Assembly: GCA_001839685.1 (NCBI GenBank)
Contig: MLAK01000623.1
Coordinates: forward strand, 26,503-89,440
DNA from: Tritrichomonas foetus
Lineage: Eukaryota > Parabasalia > Tritrichomonadida > Tritrichomonadidae
Reading direction: 5' to 3'
Length of the DNA stretch: 62,938 nt
Translations under genes and position numbers: made by a program
The notes under the pieces: model-generated
What the model was told of the DNA's origin: nothing
What the model saw: the letters and a program-made list of their open reading frames with translations, nothing else
Databases searched by the model: none
Shown here: in pieces, positions 61,140 through 62,938 of the stretch
Numbering within the stretch: position 1 is the first letter of the stretch
Layout: every line of letters starts with the position of its first letter

Positions 61140-62654
61140 ATGTTTCTTGATTATAAAGGAGAATTCAGCAAAAAGTGCATAAATGACTTACACAACCTTT
61201 CTCATATGCATGGTGAATGCATAAGTAAAAATAGTATAAATTTTTCCGATTTATTTGGAAAAGAACCAAAAAATATTAATATTAAAATTGAAAAATTTGC
61301 CAACATTTTAAGCGGCATTCATGAGATGTTTACCACATGCGAAAATTTAGATAGTTTATTTCCTGAACATCCATGTAAAGAATTAATTGAATTATTATTA
61401 CAAATTAAAGATAGTTTTCAGAGTTTGCCTCATGATATGTATCCACCAATTAATAATTCCTTTTTTAGATTTATATCTTTAGTTTCATCAAAGTATTTTG
61501 ATAACAATCTTTTAATGGAAGCAATTTTTTTCATCATTAGAAATTTATCAATGCTTGAATTCAATCCAGGGCTTATTCCAATTTTCCAGAATTATTCAAT
61601 TTTCTTAAACTCATCTCGAAGCACTATTCAAAGCTATTTTCTTTCATCAACAAGAAATTATCTTTTAGATGAACCTTTTTTTATGATTTTTACCAATTCT
61701 GACTTACTACCTGATATTATAAATATTCTAAATACTAGTGGAAATGTTGATATTCTTAAAATCATTTTTGATTTATTTTCTGTATATATAAATCAATGTT
61801 TTTCATTTCTTGAAGATGAAAAAATTCAAATTGATTTAATTTTTCCTAATCTTCAACTCATTTTAGAAACAACAATGATATATTTAAGTTCATGTGAACG
61901 AACTGAATTATTACCATCTATATTTTGTGTAGTAAGTTTGTTATTTCCAAGAAATGATTTGAATAATTTGCATGAATCAATTAATACCATCAAGAAAACT
62001 TTGTTAGATATTGCAAAAAACAACAAAAATTATAATATAGAAAAATTATTTCAAAATTTTCTAGAAAATAATAACCCCGAGATTTTTTTGGCATCTGCAA
62101 AGCTTTTCCATGATTTCTGGCCAGATTCAAAACTATTCAATGAAACACTTTTTTACCAAAAATACAAAAATATTATTGAAGATGATTCTTTTGCTTTTGC
62201 TGGCATTTTCGTTGAAAGAAATATAGGGAATCATGACGACATTGTAGTAGTTAGTATAGGTTTATTAACAATGTTAATTAGTGATCATTACCTACAAATT
62301 AAAGAGAATAGTTTTCTTCAATTTTTATTAGATATGGTTGAAAAATGTTCGTTTTCTGTAAAAAAGTACATTTGTAAATTTTTAACAGCGTTTTTAACAT
62401 ATTCAACAGTTAATGATCGTAGAGAGCTAACAAATGAGCTTACTATAAATTTGTTAATTGATACAATCGAATCACATGAAATTGATAATATTTTGGATAT
62501 TGCAACAACTTTGATTTTGATGAAAAATGATGATCCTGATTTTTGGAATGAAATCATTGAAGTGAATAATATTCGAACTATATTGGAAGAAATCGTTCTA
62601 AATGATGAAGATAAAAACCTTACTCTGCTGGTTCAAGGTCTCCTGACTTTATGA
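61140..62654 (+). CDS. Hypothetical alpha-solenoid protein
   Basis: 504 residues from a clear ATG preceded by repeated TTTCACC (initiator-like TCACCA). It is almost entirely helical, with repeated Leu/Ile/Phe-rich helices (for example NNLLMEAIFFIIRNLSMLEF and YLQIKENSFLQFLLDMVEKC) compatible with armadillo- or HEAT-like repeats. No catalytic motif or named family is recognised. Many trichomonad genes of this size encode similar solenoids of unknown role. A stop at 62652-62654 gives a complete ORF. Confidence 0.7.
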   Translation: MFLDYKGEFSKKCINDLHNLSHMHGECISKNSINFSDLFGKEPKNINIKIEKFANILSGIHEMFTTCENLDSLFPEHPCKELIELLLQIKDSFQSLPHDMYPPINNSFFRFISLVSSKYFDNNLLMEAIFFIIRNLSMLEFNPGLIPIFQNYSIFLNSSRSTIQSYFLSSTRNYLLDEPFFMIFTNSDLLPDIINILNTSGNVDILKIIFDLFSVYINQCFSFLEDEKIQIDLIFPNLQLILETTMIYLSSCERTELLPSIFCVVSLLFPRNDLNNLHESINTIKKTLLDIAKNNKNYNIEKLFQNFLENNNPEIFLASAKLFHDFWPDSKLFNETLFYQKYKNIIEDDSFAFAGIFVERNIGNHDDIVVVSIGLLTMLISDHYLQIKENSFLQFLLDMVEKCSFSVKKYICKFLTAFLTYSTVNDRRELTNELTINLLIDTIESHEIDNILDIATTLILMKNDDPDFWNEIIEVNNIRTILEEIVLNDEDKNLTLLVQGLLTL

Positions 62655-62881
62655 AAGTTATCACAAAATGTTTTTATTTATAAACTTAGTTTTTTTATTT
62701 GATTTTTGATTTACAACCAAAATCATTCATTTTGAAAAAAAAAAAATTAAATCGTGATTGCTTCAAAGCTTGTGCATCTTCAATCATATGATTATAATAT
62801 ATATTGATCACTAATAATAACGAAATGAATTTCATTAATGTTTGATTTCCAAAACACAATTCACACATGACCTCCTATATG

Positions 62882-62936
62882 AAAGGTTTACAAAATGGTC
62901 CCCCAAAGATTTTGTGGGACCATCCCATAAACCTTT
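62882..62936. repeat. Hairpin at the right edge of the window
   Basis: AAAGGTTTA (62882) pairs with TAAACCTTT (ending 62936), then ATGGTCCC pairs with GGGACCAT nearer the loop, with a 5-base mismatch between the two stems. The arms are far more GC-rich than the surroundings. It may be the terminus of a repeat or mobile element that continues beyond the window. Confidence 0.65.
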
Positions 62937-62938
62937 GT

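Noticed and set aside
1..62938. CRISPR arrays, prophage or operon structure
   Set aside because: No regularly spaced direct repeats with unique spacers; gene style, tRNA signals and protein families are eukaryotic.

Overview
The window looks like a chromosome segment of a parabasalid protist, most likely a Tritrichomonas foetus-like trichomonad. It is strongly AT-rich. Long intronless genes sit close together on both strands with short spacers. Initiator-like TCA motifs lie a few bases before several ATGs. Typical trichomonad families are present: small two-repeat Myb proteins, a cathepsin L-like protease, polytopic cyclase-homology proteins, HECT ligases and Asn-rich low complexity. The species is inferred from style, not from a search.

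Layout. 1-960 holds a lone transposon-type terminal repeat and one weak ORF. 960-11.6 kb carries eIF3c, a membrane-anchored Moco-sulfurase-like protein without its PLP lysine, an importin-beta-like karyopherin, an Asn/Glu-repeat coiled-coil protein and a TBC protein without its catalytic fingers. 11.8-23.3 kb carries a 1980-residue HECT ligase, a SAPS-domain protein, UDP-glucose dehydrogenase, a possible Sedlin-like protein and a PAP2 phosphatase. 23.5-33.1 kb carries a compact UBR4-like protein, an ER HSP70 of the HYOU1/Lhs1 type, a GOST-like membrane protein, a small coiled-coil protein and tRNA-Gln(UUG). 33.3-34.4 kb is a non-autonomous DNA transposon with a perfect 8-bp target-site duplication. 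34.6-41 kb carries a large polytopic cyclase-like protein and the cysteine protease. 42.2-45.3 kb is a gene-poor stretch with a beta-tubulin-like pseudogene, decayed coding remnants and a short ATTCRTCC repeat cluster. 45.3-57.5 kb carries a DDX5/Dbp2 helicase, an RNFT-like RING protein, two Myb proteins, a PRMT-like protein without its catalytic glutamates, a sugar transporter broken by one stop, and coiled-coil and unknown proteins. 57.6-60 kb is a 2.4-kb near-perfect palindrome made of two head-to-head transposons. The end carries an alpha-solenoid protein of unknown function and a strong terminal hairpin.

No operon logic is expected, and adjacent genes do not form an obvious pathway. Two themes recur. 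Protein quality control is well represented: HECT, UBR4-like, RNFT-like RING and an ER HSP70. Enzyme families that have lost catalytic residues are frequent: Moco sulfurase-like, TBC, PRMT-like and cyclase-like. The most novel feature is the transposon family with GTATAC-containing terminal repeats and 8-bp duplications. Its palindromic pair appears to record an inversion: flipping the 46-bp spacer restores a perfect target-site duplication around one copy.

Several ORFs start in computation at TTG or GTG. For these I moved the start to the first in-frame ATG (10081, 17760, 17937, 21802, 30422, 48675, 51032).
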